A stretch of 36,140 bases of DNA, from positions 1 to 36,140 of the forward strand of contig NZ_JAIWQW010000007.1 of assembly GCF_026122815.1 (NCBI RefSeq), given 5' to 3'. This stretch comes from Buchnera aphidicola (Pemphigus obesinymphae). GTDB lineage: Bacteria; Pseudomonadota; Gammaproteobacteria; Enterobacterales; Enterobacteriaceae. Under the pieces are notes generated by a model that worked only from the letters and a program-made list of their open reading frames with translations, ran no database searches and was not told the DNA's origin. Numbering within the stretch: the first letter of the stretch is position 1; the number at the start of each line of letters is the position of its first letter. Positions 8,834 through 18,696 of the stretch are shown here, piece by piece. Position numbers and translations under genes: made by a program.

Positions 8834-10282
8834 ATGATACTTGATTTAGTTACAGAAAAATTATTATTATTAAATAATCTTAATAAACAAGATATTTATT
8901 CGGTTTTAAGCGATTTATCTAAAAAAAATATTGATTATGCAGATTTATATTTTCAGTCTGTTCTTCATGAATCATGGATATTAGAAGATAAAATCATTAA
9001 AGAAGGTATTTATGATATTGATCAAGGAATTGGGGTGAGAGTAATTTCTGGGAAAACTACTGGTTTTTCTTACACTAATCAAATTACATTAAAAGAATTA
9101 AAAAACAGTGTAATTTTAGTTAAGGATTTTGCTAAGAACCATTCTAGTAAAAAGATAAAGACTATATCTAAATTAAAAAATAAATTGTTATATGATTTTA
9201 AAAATCCATTGGATAGCTTTTCTGATCAAGAAAAGATAGAAATGTTATATTTTATAGATAAAACAGCTCGCAATTTAGACCAAAGAGTTATTAAAGTTAA
9301 TTCTGTATTAAACGGTCAGTATGAACAAATGTTAATTGCGGGAACTGATGGAATTTTAGAAGCAGATATTCGGCCTTTAGTTCATATTTCTATTACTGTG
9401 ATAGTAGAAGAAAAAGGGAAAAGAGAACGAGGTACTAGTGGAGGGGGGATTCGTAAAGGTTATAATCATTTTTTAAAACAACATTCTTCTGGTGTTGTTT
9501 ATCTTGAATATTTAGTTAGAGAAGCAATAAGGATAGCTTTATTAAATTTATTTGCAAAAGAAGCTCCTTCAGGTAGCTTTCCTGTAGTGCTTGGGCCAGG
9601 TTGGCCAGGAGTATTGTTACATGAAGCTGTAGGTCACGGATTAGAAGGTGATTTTAACTATAAAGGAACATCTGTGTTTGCAGGTAAGATTGGAGAAAAA
9701 GTTACATCTGAGTTATGTACAATTGTCGATAACGGAATGATACAGTATAGAAGAGGTTCTTTAAATATAGATGATGAAGGTATTCCTGGTCAGTATAACA
9801 TTTTAATTGAGAAAGGAATTCTAAAAGGGTATATGCAAGATAAGTTGCATGCCAATTTCATGGGGGTAAAACCAACTGGAAATGGAAGAAGAGAATCTTA
9901 TGCTCATTTACCGATGCCAAGAATGACCAATACTTATATGTTACCAGGTAAATCTGAACCACATGATATTATCAGCAGTGTAAAATACGGGATATTTGCT
10001 TCAAATTTTGGAGGAGGACAAGTAGATATTACTTCTGGTAAATTTGTTTTTTTTACTTCTGAAGCATATTTAATAGAAAAAGGGAAAATAACTAAACCAA
10101 TAAAAAAAGTAATGTTAATAGGATCAGGATTAGATAGTATGAACAAAATTTCTATGGTAGGGAATGATTTATCTATGGACAAAGGGCTTGGTATTTGTGT
10201 AAAAGATGGTCAAAGCGTACCTGTAGGTGTTGGTCAACCTACTATAAAATTAGATAGTTTAACAGTAGGTGGTACTAATTAA
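8834..10282 (+). CDS. tldD: metalloprotease TldD
   Basis: TldD is the catalytic partner of PmbA/TldE in a zinc peptidase that, in E. coli, matures microcin B17 and degrades unfolded CcdA. The 482-residue product (E. coli 481) is full length. The Zn site HEAVGH is at 263-268 within [16 protein letters not shown] Gly-rich [10 protein letters not shown] lies near 201-210, and the C-terminal block [19 protein letters not shown] includes the conserved Cys. Start ATG with a weak TAGG upstream. It stands alone between aroQ and the convergent rplS operon, and a hairpin with a T run follows. No substrate is obvious in a symbiont without microcins, so its retained role is unknown. Its partner PmbA is not in this window. 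Confidence 0.96.
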   Translation: MILDLVTEKLLLLNNLNKQDIYSVLSDLSKKNIDYADLYFQSVLHESWILEDKIIKEGIYDIDQGIGVRVISGKTTGFSYTNQITLKELKNSVILVKDFAKNHSSKKIKTISKLKNKLLYDFKNPLDSFSDQEKIEMLYFIDKTARNLDQRVIKVNSVLNGQYEQMLIAGTDGILEADIRPLVHISITVIVEEKGKRERGTSGGGIRKGYNHFLKQHSSGVVYLEYLVREAIRIALLNLFAKEAPSGSFPVVLGPGWPGVLLHEAVGHGLEGDFNYKGTSVFAGKIGEKVTSELCTIVDNGMIQYRRGSLNIDDEGIPGQYNILIEKGILKGYMQDKLHANFMGVKPTGNGRRESYAHLPMPRMTNTYMLPGKSEPHDIISSVKYGIFASNFGGGQVDITSGKFVFFTSEAYLIEKGKITKPIKKVMLIGSGLDSMNKISMVGNDLSMDKGLGICVKDGQSVPVGVGQPTIKLDSLTVGGTN

Positions 10283-10349
10283 ATAATGTTATTTTTATTT
10301 TTTAAAATGAAAAGCAACGTTTATTGATCATTTATTTAGAATAGAAATT

Positions 10350-10390
10350 ATGCAGTCCAATATTCATATGTGACTGCATGATATTTTTTA
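10350..10390 (+). terminator. terminator of tldD
   Basis: ATGCAGTC (10350-10357) and GACTGCAT (10372-10379) form an 8-bp stem with a 14-base loop, followed on the plus strand by GATATTTTTTATTT. The hairpin may also act on the convergent rplS transcript, but the T run favours tldD. Confidence 0.65.
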
Positions 10391-10410
10391 TTTGACGGTA
10401 CATAAATTAG

Positions 10411-10755
10411 TTAATTTAATTTTTCTTTAATTCGTGCTGATTTACCTTTTCTATATCTTAAATAGTATAATTTAGATTTTCTTACGTCTCCTCGTCTTTT
10501 AACTAATATTTTATCTATTAAAGGAGAATATATTTGAAATACTCGTTCTATTCCTTCTCCATTAGAAATTTTTCTTATTGTTACTGAAGAGTGTAAATTT
10601 CTATTTCGGATGGCAATTACTACCCCTTCGAAAGATTGAATTCTTTTTTTAGAACTTTCTACAACCCAAACTTGTATTTCTAAAGTATCTCCAGGACGGA
10701 AAAAAGGTATATTTTTTTTCATTTGTTCTGTTTCAATTTTTTTTATAATATTCAT
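10411..10755 (-). CDS. rplS: 50S ribosomal protein L19
   Basis: The 114-residue L19 (E. coli 115) sits at the 30S-50S interface. Recognisable blocks are [46 protein letters not shown], and [19 protein letters not shown]. It is the last gene of rpsP-rimM-trmD-rplS, starting only seven bases after the trmD stop. Its ribosome site AAAGGAA lies inside the end of trmD, so translation is probably coupled. Confidence 0.98.
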   Translation of the reverse strand: MNIIKKIETEQMKKNIPFFRPGDTLEIQVWVVESSKKRIQSFEGVVIAIRNRNLHSSVTIRKISNGEGIERVFQIYSPLIDKILVKRRGDVRKSKLYYLRYRKGKSARIKEKLN

Positions 10756-10762
10756 TAATTAG

Positions 10763-11569
10763 TTATTCCTTTAAATTAATTTTTATTTTTCGTTCTTTCC
10801 AATCTTTTTTAAATTCGTGTAATAATATTTTCTGTTCTTTAGATAAATCTATAATTTTTAAAAGATCTGGTCTTTTTAACCAAGTAACACCCAAAGATTG
10901 TTTTAATTTCCATCTTTTTATTTTAGCATGATGACCAGACAATAATATTTTAGGAACATGCATTCCGTTAATAACGTTTGGTCTGGTATATTGAGGACAA
11001 TCTAATAATCCATTATAAAAAGAATCTTCTTGAATGTATTTTTTTTTACCTATTAAATCTGGAATTAATCTAGACAAAGTATCTATAAATATCATAGCTG
11101 GAAGTTCTCCACCACTGATTATATAATCTCCAATAGACCACTCTTCATCAATTGAACTAAGAATTAATCTTTCATCTATACCTTTGTATCTTCCACATAT
11201 TAAAATAAAACTAGATATTTTAGATAGCTTTTCAACAGATTTTTGATTTAATTTTTTCCCTTGAGGAGAAAGATAAATAATTTTAGCATTGTTTTTTATT
11301 TTCTTTTTTGCATATTCAATAGCTGTAAGCAAAGGTTTAACTTTCATTAACATACCTGATCCTCCCCCATAAGGACGATCATCTATTGTATGATGTTGAT
11401 CAGACGTGTAGTCACGAGGATTCCATATTGTAATTTTGATAATGTTTTTTTTAATTGCTTTGCTAATAATTCCATAATTTTTAATTATATTAAACATTTC
11501 TGGGAAAATACTAACTATATTAAATTCTATTAAAGTTTTATATGGTTGATTTAATAATTTTTTATTCAA
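10763..11569 (-). CDS. trmD: tRNA (guanine37-N1)-methyltransferase
   Basis: Methylates G37 next to the anticodon of tRNAs reading CNN codons, preventing +1 frameshifts; an essential SPOUT (trefoil-knot) enzyme. Motifs: SIFPEMF near 20, DDRPYGGGSGMLMKV, IYLSPQGKKLNQ, LICGRYKGIDERL, SIGDYIISGGELPAM (the AdoMet knot), and GLLDCPQYTRP with the catalytic Asp region. The predicted 268 residues include about 13 extra N-terminal residues compared with E. coli (255). The start used is TTG at 11569, overlapping the rimM stop by eight bases. No ATG, GTG or TTG occurs between it and the conserved core, so the extension is probably real, unless an ATA/ATT start is used. Confidence 0.95.
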   Translation of the reverse strand: MNKKLLNQPYKTLIEFNIVSIFPEMFNIIKNYGIISKAIKKNIIKITIWNPRDYTSDQHHTIDDRPYGGGSGMLMKVKPLLTAIEYAKKKIKNNAKIIYLSPQGKKLNQKSVEKLSKISSFILICGRYKGIDERLILSSIDEEWSIGDYIISGGELPAMIFIDTLSRLIPDLIGKKKYIQEDSFYNGLLDCPQYTRPNVINGMHVPKILLSGHHAKIKRWKLKQSLGVTWLKRPDLLKIIDLSKEQKILLHEFKKDWKERKIKINLKE

Positions 11570-12113
11570 ATATAGGATTCCAATGTACCGTTATAGTTTT
11601 GTTGACAATATCGATATTTTTTATGACTTCATTTTCTATAAAGGGTATTAGTATTTCTTTTTTTTTCTTATTTCCCCTATAATTTTTTATTACTAATATA
11701 TCATTTGATCTAGTTTGTAAAAAATTATCTATTTTACCTAAATAATTTCCGGTATCAGATATAATTTTAAAATCAATTAAATCATTCCAATAGTATTCAT
11801 TTTCTTTTAATATTGGAAGTGTTTTTTTTTCTATTATAATATGACAGTGAGTTAATAGTTGTGCTTCATTTCTATTTTTTATGTTCTTTATTTTTATTAA
11901 AAAAAAATCTTTATTGTTTTTCTTATATTCTAAATGTAAAATGATCCATTGATTTTCTTTTACAGTAAACCAGGGACAGTATTTAAAGATATCGTTTTTA
12001 TTTTCGGTAAAAGAAAATAATTTAACCATCCCTAAAATACCGTGAGCTGATCCTATTTTACCTATTATGCAGGGATCGTTGGGTTTATTGCATTTTTTAT
12101 ATATATTAAACAT
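11562..12113 (-). CDS. rimM: 16S rRNA processing / 30S maturation factor RimM
   Basis: Binds S19 and helps mature the 30S head. The 183-residue product (E. coli 182) has the N-terminal RimM beta-barrel (IGKIGSAHGILGMVKLFSF near 17-35, PWFTV) and the C-terminal PRC barrel (YYWNDLIDFKI near 106, NDILVIKN near 137, LIPFIENEVIK). It overlaps rpsP by eight bases at its start (ATGTTTAA) and trmD by eight bases at its end, implying translational coupling through the operon. Sequence is divergent and Lys/Asn-rich but no motif is lost. Confidence 0.96.
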   Translation of the reverse strand: MFNIYKKCNKPNDPCIIGKIGSAHGILGMVKLFSFTENKNDIFKYCPWFTVKENQWIILHLEYKKNNKDFFLIKIKNIKNRNEAQLLTHCHIIIEKKTLPILKENEYYWNDLIDFKIISDTGNYLGKIDNFLQTRSNDILVIKNYRGNKKKKEILIPFIENEVIKNIDIVNKTITVHWNPIFE

Positions 12114-12366
12114 TTGATACCGGTAATTTTTTACTTTTTTTGATTAAATAATTGGTTCTTTTAGAAACAGCTGCTCCTTGACTAGTCCAATATTGTATTT
12201 TTTCCATATTAATATATATTTTTTTGTCTTTAGAAGAAGCAATAGGATTAAAAAATCCAATTTTTTCAATAAATCGTCCATTTCTTGGGAAACGGCTATC
12301 GGAGACAACAATTTGGTAAAAAGGACGTTTTTTTGAGCCATGACGAGCCAAACGTATTTTTAACAT
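12106..12366 (-). CDS. rpsP: 30S ribosomal protein S16
   Basis: An 86-residue S16 (E. coli 82) with the highly conserved start MLKIRLARHGSKKRPFYQI, then VVSDSRFPRNGRFIEKIGFF. It is the first gene of rpsP-rimM-trmD-rplS. The ATG has AGAGG six bases upstream. A 122-base spacer separates it from ffh, which reads the same way, so the operon may have its own promoter or be read through from ffh. Confidence 0.98.
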   Translation of the reverse strand: MLKIRLARHGSKKRPFYQIVVSDSRFPRNGRFIEKIGFFNPIASSKDKKIYINMEKIQYWTSQGAAVSKRTNYLIKKSKKLPVSNV

Positions 12367-12488
12367 ATAAACCTCTTTTTTATAAAATAGTATGTGATTT
12401 ACATCTGTGTATTTTTATTTTATTAAATGTTTTTATCTAAATTGAAATTACATGATCAAGATATTAATTAATTAATTTAACTATTTTA

Positions 12489-13847
12489 CTAGTTAAACAT
12501 GTTTTTGGGAATAATATTTTTAATTTGACTAATTACTTTTTTTACATTCCATGTCTTTATTTTTGTCATTATTTTCTTTAGATCGTTAAATTGTTTAAGT
12601 AATTTATTAATGTCTTGTATATTTACACCAGATCCTGAAGCAATACGACGTTTTTGTGATCCTTTGATAATTTCTGGTGTTTTTCTTTCTTTTTTCGTCA
12701 TTGAATTAATAATTGCTTCGAATTTAACTAAAATTTTATCGTTGATAAAAGATTGTATATGATTTAATTGTACTTGATTTTTAGGTAATTTTTCAATTAA
12801 ATTTGAAACGCCTCCCATGTTTTGCATTTGTTTAATGTGTATTAAAAAATCATTTAAATCAAATTTATTTTTATTTTTAAGTTTATTTTTTAATTTTTCA
12901 GATTTTCTTTTTTTCGTATATGCTTCAACATTTTCTATAAGAGATAATATATCTCCCATACCAAGGATACGAGATGCAATTCTATCTGGATAAAATGGTT
13001 CTATAGAATTTAATTTTTCTCCTGTTCCTATAAATTTAACTGGTTTTCCGGTAATAAATCGTATAGACAATGCTACTCCTCCTCTGGTATCACTATCCAT
13101 TTTAGTTAAAATGATACCCGATATAGGCACAATATTATTAAATACTGGTAGTATATTCATACTGTCTTGGCCTGTCATAGCATCAATAACGAGTAATGTT
13201 TCTATTGGTTTTATATTATCATGCATTTCTTTGATTTCATTCATCATTTTTTTTTCAACATGAAGTCTACCTGCTGTATCGATAAGTAATATATCATAAA
13301 ATTTTATTTTAGCGTATTCCAATGCTTTATTAGCAATTTCTATAGGTTTTTGATTAGAATTTGACGGGAAAACATCGATATTGACTTCTGAAGATAAAAC
13401 CTCTAATTGTTTGATAGCTGCAGGTCGATAAATATCTGTGGAAACCATTAATATTTTTTTTCTTTTTGTTTCTTTTAACAATTTTGCTAATTTTACTAAA
13501 TTAGTGGTTTTTCCAGATCCTTGCATCCCTACTATTAATAACACCGCAGGTGGGGATACATTAAGATTTAAAGTATTATTTTGTTCTCCCATAATTAATA
13601 TTAGTTCTTTTTTAACAATTTTTATAAATGTTTGTCCTGGAGTTAAAGTATTATTAATTTTATTTCCCAATGATTTTTTTTTCACATGATGTATAAATTG
13701 TTTTATTACAGGTAAAGCAACATCTGCTTCTAACAAAGCAATTCTTACTTCACGTAATGTTACAGAAATGTTATTTTCTGTTAATCTTCCTTTGTTAGCA
13801 ATTTTATTCAAAGTTTCTGATATACGTTTAGTTAGATGATCAAACAT
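12489..13847 (-). CDS. ffh: signal recognition particle protein Ffh
   Basis: SRP54 homologue that binds 4.5S RNA and signal sequences of nascent membrane proteins and docks with FtsY. The 452-residue protein (E. coli 453) has the N domain (1-90, ALLEADVALPV), the G domain with P-loop GMQGSGKTT at 107-115, DTAGRLH, TKMDSDTRGG and the GTGEK loop, then the Met-rich M domain from about 300 (HIKQMQNMGGVSNLIEKLP) with the RNA-binding RRIASGSG near 400. ATG start with GAGA upstream. Upstream of the rpsP operon on the same strand, as in E. coli. Confidence 0.98.
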   Translation of the reverse strand: MFDHLTKRISETLNKIANKGRLTENNISVTLREVRIALLEADVALPVIKQFIHHVKKKSLGNKINNTLTPGQTFIKIVKKELILIMGEQNNTLNLNVSPPAVLLIVGMQGSGKTTNLVKLAKLLKETKRKKILMVSTDIYRPAAIKQLEVLSSEVNIDVFPSNSNQKPIEIANKALEYAKIKFYDILLIDTAGRLHVEKKMMNEIKEMHDNIKPIETLLVIDAMTGQDSMNILPVFNNIVPISGIILTKMDSDTRGGVALSIRFITGKPVKFIGTGEKLNSIEPFYPDRIASRILGMGDILSLIENVEAYTKKRKSEKLKNKLKNKNKFDLNDFLIHIKQMQNMGGVSNLIEKLPKNQVQLNHIQSFINDKILVKFEAIINSMTKKERKTPEIIKGSQKRRIASGSGVNIQDINKLLKQFNDLKKIMTKIKTWNVKKVISQIKNIIPKNMFN

Positions 13848-14179
13848 AATTTTTCTCTATCATTAAGTAACAATAAAAGATCAATTTTTATAATATAAAA
13901 TGAAATATAAAAATTAAATTATATATATTTAACAATGGAATCTATACAATTATATTGTTAAAATAAAAATAATAATTTCAATTATTATTTTTTGTATATC
14001 TTTAAGTAGTAATCTTTTTAATTAGATATAGAAATTATGAACATTTCTATATTGAAGAATGTTAAAATATATAAAATTTCAAAAATGAAGAAAACAATAA
14101 TTTGTATAAAAAAATAATAAATTAATTTTTAATTTATTGAAAATTTTATTTCAGTGATATTTTTATATTTTATCGATAA
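13848..14179. other. gene-free spacer ffh / pheA
   Basis: Over 300 AT-rich bases between the ffh start and the pheA 3' hairpin. Contains an A/T inverted repeat near 14115-14140 but no open frame or recognisable RNA. The ffh promoter must be here or transcription reads through from pheA. Confidence 0.45.
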
Positions 14180-14221
14180 TATAACTCTATTGCAATCATG
14201 TCATTTTAATATAGAGTTATA
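14180..14221 (-). terminator. hairpin downstream of pheA
   Basis: TATAACTCTAT (14180-14190) and its perfect complement at 14211-14221 form an 11-bp stem with a 20-base loop, eight bases past the pheA stop. No clear T tract follows on the minus strand, so it is a weak terminator or 3' stabiliser. Confidence 0.5.
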
Positions 14222-14229
14222 TCATTATA

Positions 14230-15372
14230 TTATATGTTGATATTTGAGGATATGTTTTGGTAATACCCTAATATTTTTAAAGATTTAGTTATATTATGTA
14301 ATTTAGTTAGTATATTAGCCGTAAGAGATGATTTTTTTTTCATTAAAATATCCATATAAAATGTCTCTTCCCAAGGATGATCATATATAGGTCTAGATTC
14401 TAATTTTGTCATAATTAAATTATGTTCTTCTAATATTGATAATATTTCTAGTAGGGATTTTGTTTTTTTTTCAAATGTAAATAACAATGTGGTTTTTATT
14501 GGTTTTTCTTCTAATATATTTATTGGATTATTACCTAATATTAAAAAACGAGTTATATTATTTTTTTGATTAGATATATTTTTTAATAAAACTTGTAATT
14601 TATGATATTTTCCTCCAATTTCGCTTCCTAAAGCGGCAATATTTTTTTTTCTTATTTTAGCTACATGTTGTATAGCATCAGCTGAACTTAATGTATGTCT
14701 TATTTTCCAATCAGGAAATTTTTTTATAAATTTACTACATTGTTGAAAAGGTTGTGTATGACTGTAAATTTTTTTTATATTTTCTAAATTAGTGTTAGGT
14801 ATTGCTAATAAACAATGATTAATAGGGATGTAAGTTTCTCCAACAATAAATAGATTAGTATTTTTTAATAGATCATAAACTTCATTAATAGAACCTGAAG
14901 AAGTATTTTCTATGGGTAATATAGCAAAATTAGATTTTTTATTTTCTACAGATTCAACAACTTCTGTAAAAGAAGAACATGTTTTTTCTTTTATTTTTTT
15001 ATATTTTTTTTTACAGTTCATGACTGCAATATGGGAATAAGAGCCTTTAGGTCCAAGAAAAGAAAATATACTGGGGGAAAAATTATTTTTTTTTTCTAGT
15101 ATTTTTGTTTGGGTTGATACTGAATATTCTATTATAAGTTTAAATATATTTTTTACAAAATCGATGTTAAGATTTAATTTTTCTCCTAAATCAGTTACTT
15201 GTTTTAATAGTAATTTTTCACGTGTTACATCTCGAATGGGTTGGGAAGTGTGTTTTTTTTCTATTGCTATTTTTTTAATTATCGATTGTCTTTTGGCAAA
15301 AGTTTTTATTAATTTTTGATCAATTAAATTAATTTTATTACGTAAATAAAGTAAGTGATTTTCATAAATCAT
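14230..15372 (-). CDS. pheA: bifunctional chorismate mutase / prephenate dehydratase
   Basis: Converts chorismate to prephenate and then phenylpyruvate, the committed branch to phenylalanine, a nutrient aphids need. The 380 residues (E. coli 386) hold three domains. Chorismate mutase (1-90) keeps the E. coli active-site residues Arg11, Arg28, Lys39, Asp48, Arg51, Glu52, Ser84 and Gln88. Prephenate dehydratase (about 103-280) has FLGPKGSYSH, PIENTSSGSINEVYD and the catalytic TRF at 274-276. The ACT regulatory domain (about 290-380) keeps ESRP at 325-328, but the GALV phenylalanine-binding motif of E. coli reads KSLL at 305-308. A run of ten A spans the linker codons. The ATG aligns exactly with the E. 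coli start. No pheL leader peptide or attenuator is visible upstream. tyrA and aroF, neighbours in E. coli, are missing. Confidence 0.98.
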   Translation of the reverse strand: MIYENHLLYLRNKINLIDQKLIKTFAKRQSIIKKIAIEKKHTSQPIRDVTREKLLLKQVTDLGEKLNLNIDFVKNIFKLIIEYSVSTQTKILEKKNNFSPSIFSFLGPKGSYSHIAVMNCKKKYKKIKEKTCSSFTEVVESVENKKSNFAILPIENTSSGSINEVYDLLKNTNLFIVGETYIPINHCLLAIPNTNLENIKKIYSHTQPFQQCSKFIKKFPDWKIRHTLSSADAIQHVAKIRKKNIAALGSEIGGKYHKLQVLLKNISNQKNNITRFLILGNNPINILEEKPIKTTLLFTFEKKTKSLLEILSILEEHNLIMTKLESRPIYDHPWEETFYMDILMKKKSSLTANILTKLHNITKSLKILGYYQNISSNINI

Positions 15373-15948
15373 AATTGGCTACTTATTGAATATTTAATAA
15401 ATTTGATTTCAGAAGAATAGGTTTTAAGTAATAGTTTATATTTTTTATTAAAAATTTTTAAAAAAGAAAGTTCTTATATATTTATATATATAAATATATT
15501 TAAAAGAATTTTTGTAAAGATTTTAAATATTTATTTACTAAATAAAAAAAATAAATCATTATTATACGAAATATAAAATTTTAATTTTAAATTATTTTTA
15601 ATAAAAATAAATTTTGTATTAACATAATACATAGATATAAGATTGTTTTATTTTATTATAAATGCTATTATTTTAAATGAATAATATTATATAAGATAAT
15701 TAAAATTATTTTATTTTTATAAAAATAAAATAATTCATAAATTTTATTTAATAATATTAAAGTAATGAATTAATTTTGTCAAATATAAAGTATTTTGTTT
15801 TTTATTTAACATAATAGACAAATGTTATCTAATTTATAATTTTTTAGTATTTTTATATTTAATTATATGTAATGCATTTTTTCTAACATTATTTTAATTA
15901 TTATAGATTATTGTAGAAAATTATTTTTATTTTTAGGTGGTTTTTTAG
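15373..15948. other. divergent spacer pheA / rplM with A/T palindromes
   Basis: About 575 bases between the divergent pheA and rplM starts, with no open frame. It holds two perfect A/T palindromes: 24 bases at 15476-15499 and 32 bases at 15704-15735. Promoters for both genes must lie here. I looked on the minus strand for a Phe-rich leader peptide like pheL and found none. Confidence 0.55.
15704..15735. repeat. 32-base perfect A/T palindrome
   Basis: Bases 15704-15719 are the exact reverse complement of 15720-15735, with no spacer. It lies in the middle of the pheA/rplM divergent region, about 210 bases before rplM. It could extrude as a cruciform or bind a dimeric protein, but in DNA this A/T-rich it may also be drift. 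Confidence 0.6.
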
Positions 15949-16377
15949 ATGAAAACTTTTTCAGCTAAATCAAGTGATGTAAAAAAAAATTGGTATATGA
16001 TAGATGCTACAGGAAAAATATTAGGCAGATTAGCAACTGAATTGTCTCGTTATTTACGAGGAAAACATAAGGTAGAATATACGCCACATGTTGATGTCGG
16101 TGATTATTTAATAGTTTTAAATGCAAAAAATATTTTAGTTTCTGGAAGAAAAGAAAATAATAAAATTTATTATCATCATACAGGCTATATTGGAGGGATT
16201 AAAAGTTTTTCTTTTAGAGAAATGATACAAAAATCTCCAGAATGTGTTATTGAAAGAGCCGTAAAAGGAATGCTTCCAAAAGGGCCGTTAGGTCGTATGA
16301 TGTTTAAAAAGTTAAAAGTTTATGCTGGTAATAATCATAATCATGCAGCACAAAATCCACAGTTTTTAAATATTTAA
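15949..16377 (+). CDS. rplM: 50S ribosomal protein L13
   Basis: A 142-residue L13, the same length as in E. coli: [56 protein letters not shown], and [18 protein letters not shown]. It binds 23S rRNA early in 50S assembly. The ATG follows AGGTGG by about ten bases. It forms the conserved rplM-rpsI operon with the gene 17 bases downstream. Confidence 0.99.
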   Translation: MKTFSAKSSDVKKNWYMIDATGKILGRLATELSRYLRGKHKVEYTPHVDVGDYLIVLNAKNILVSGRKENNKIYYHHTGYIGGIKSFSFREMIQKSPECVIERAVKGMLPKGPLGRMMFKKLKVYAGNNHNHAAQNPQFLNI

Positions 16378-16394
16378 ATTAGGTTTATATAATA

Positions 16395-16787
16395 ATGACA
16401 GTAATTCAAGGTTACGGGACAGGTCGTAGGAAAAGATCTTCTGCTCGAGTTTTTATGAAGTTTGGTATTGGTAAAATATTTATTAACAAGTGTCAGTTAG
16501 AAGATTATTTTAGTAGAGAAACAGCGTGTATGATAGTACGCCAACCTTTAGAATTAGTAGATATGGTTTCTAAATTTGACTTTTATATTACTGTAAAAGG
16601 AGGAGGAATTTCTGGGCAAGCTGGTGCGGTGCGTCATGGTATTACTCGAGCTTTAATTAAATATAATTCATTGTTTAAAATTGATTTAAAAAAAGCTGGA
16701 TTTGTTACACGTGATTCTCGTCAAGTAGAACGCAAAAAAGTAGGTTTTCGTAAATCAAGAAAACGTCCACAGTTTTCTAAACGTTAA
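16395..16787 (+). CDS. rpsI: 30S ribosomal protein S9
   Basis: A 130-residue S9 (E. coli 130) with [14 protein letters not shown] at the N terminus, [20 protein letters not shown] in the core, and the basic tail [12 protein letters not shown], whose final Arg contacts the P-site tRNA anticodon. Second gene of rplM-rpsI, starting 17 bases after the rplM stop, and followed by a good intrinsic terminator. Confidence 0.99.
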   Translation: MTVIQGYGTGRRKRSSARVFMKFGIGKIFINKCQLEDYFSRETACMIVRQPLELVDMVSKFDFYITVKGGGISGQAGAVRHGITRALIKYNSLFKIDLKKAGFVTRDSRQVERKKVGFRKSRKRPQFSKR

Positions 16788-16810
16788 TAAGAAATCATTG
16801 ATTTTTATAA

Positions 16811-16845
16811 GGAATCCGGAACAGAATTTTACCGGGTTTCTTTTT
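16811..16845 (+). terminator. intrinsic terminator of rplM-rpsI
   Basis: GGAATCCGG (16811-16819) pairs with CCGGGTTTC (16832-16840), nine pairs including two G-T wobbles, followed at once by TTTTT. It is one of the few classical GC-bearing terminators in the window and separates rpsI from the convergent obgE. Confidence 0.85.
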
Positions 16846-16884
16846 AATAAAAATTTTGTATAGGTTTGATAAGTTTATTTATAT

Positions 16885-17913
<1,029 letters not shown>

Positions 17914-18035
17914 TTAAACTTTTTTCTAAAAAATAATTTTTTCTATTTTGAAAGAAATGCTTTAATTATAAACTGAATAAATAAAAAATATTTTACGAAT
18001 CTTTAATACAGTATTTTCATTATTATTTTTCTAAG

Positions 18036-18072
18036 AAAGTAAAAAGATCTCTTAATTTTACAGGAGATCTTT
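18036..18072 (-). terminator. intrinsic terminator of rplU-rpmA
   Basis: AAAGATCTC (18043-18051) and GAGATCTTT (18064-18072) form a perfect 9-bp stem with a 12-base loop. Read on the minus strand the hairpin is followed by TTACTTTC, directly after the stem's own T's. It lies about 30 bases past the rpmA stop. Confidence 0.75.
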
Positions 18073-18100
18073 GAATTTAAAAGTAACTTTTTATTATTTT

Positions 18101-18355
18101 TTATTTTATAATACTAACGTATTTTCTTTTTTTTATGCCTTTTATTTCAAATTTTATTCTTCCAGTTTCAGTTGCAAATAAAGTATGATCTTTTCCACAG
18201 CCCACATTGGTGCCTGGGTGAAATTTAGTTCCTCGTTGTTTGACGATAATACTGCCAGAAGATATTTTTTCTCCTCCAAAACGTTTTATTCCTAAACGTT
18301 TTGCATTAGAATCGCGACCATTTCGAGTTGAACCACCTGCTTTTTTATGTGCCAT
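18101..18355 (-). CDS. rpmA: 50S ribosomal protein L27
   Basis: An 84-residue L27 (E. coli 85): [40 protein letters not shown], and [16 protein letters not shown]. Its N terminus reaches the peptidyl-transferase centre. The ATG shares one base with the rplU stop codon, indicating tight translational coupling. A terminator follows. Confidence 0.99.
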   Translation of the reverse strand: MAHKKAGGSTRNGRDSNAKRLGIKRFGGEKISSGSIIVKQRGTKFHPGTNVGCGKDHTLFATETGRIKFEIKGIKKRKYVSIIK

Positions 18356-18684
18356 TAATTAAATTCCTCTGTATTAGTGATGATTTTTGTGATTTTAACA
18401 TCAGTAAATAGTTGTCTGTGACCTTGTGTTTTTTTATAATGTTTTCTTCTATTAAATTTTAAAATTTTTATTTTTTTATGTTTCCCATGATTTTCGATAT
18501 AAGCTTGAATCAAGGATTGTGACAAAATAGGGTTACCTATTTTAATATTTTTTTTATCTGAAATCATCAATATTTCTTTAAATTCTATTGTTTTTCCTAT
18601 TTTTAAATTTATTTTTTCTAATCTGATAATTTGTCCTTCTTTTACTCGGTGTTGTTTCCCACCATTTAACAAAACTGCATACAT
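18355..18684 (-). CDS. rplU: 50S ribosomal protein L21
   Basis: L21 of 109 residues when started at ATG 18684, giving [14 protein letters not shown], which aligns with E. coli MYAVFQSGGKQHRV. A TTG four codons upstream (18696) is in frame, but its GGAG overlap is the ribosome binding site for the ATG. Conserved parts are the [17 protein letters not shown] start and [20 protein letters not shown] near the C terminus. Overlaps rpmA by one base. The C-terminal tail is about six residues longer than in E. coli. Confidence 0.97.
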   Translation of the reverse strand: MYAVLLNGGKQHRVKEGQIIRLEKINLKIGKTIEFKEILMISDKKNIKIGNPILSQSLIQAYIENHGKHKKIKILKFNRRKHYKKTQGHRQLFTDVKITKIITNTEEFN

Positions 18685-18690
18685 AAATGA

Positions 18691-18694
18691 CTCC
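18691..18694 (-). promoter_or_regulatory. Shine-Dalgarno site of rplU
   Basis: GGAG on the minus strand, six bases before ATG 18684. It decides this start over the in-frame TTG at 18696, which lies upstream of the site. Confidence 0.75.
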
Positions 18695-18696
18695 AA

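Noticed and set aside
12144-12341. 65-codon minus-strand frame inside rpsP
   Set aside because: Alternative frame of the well-conserved S16 gene.
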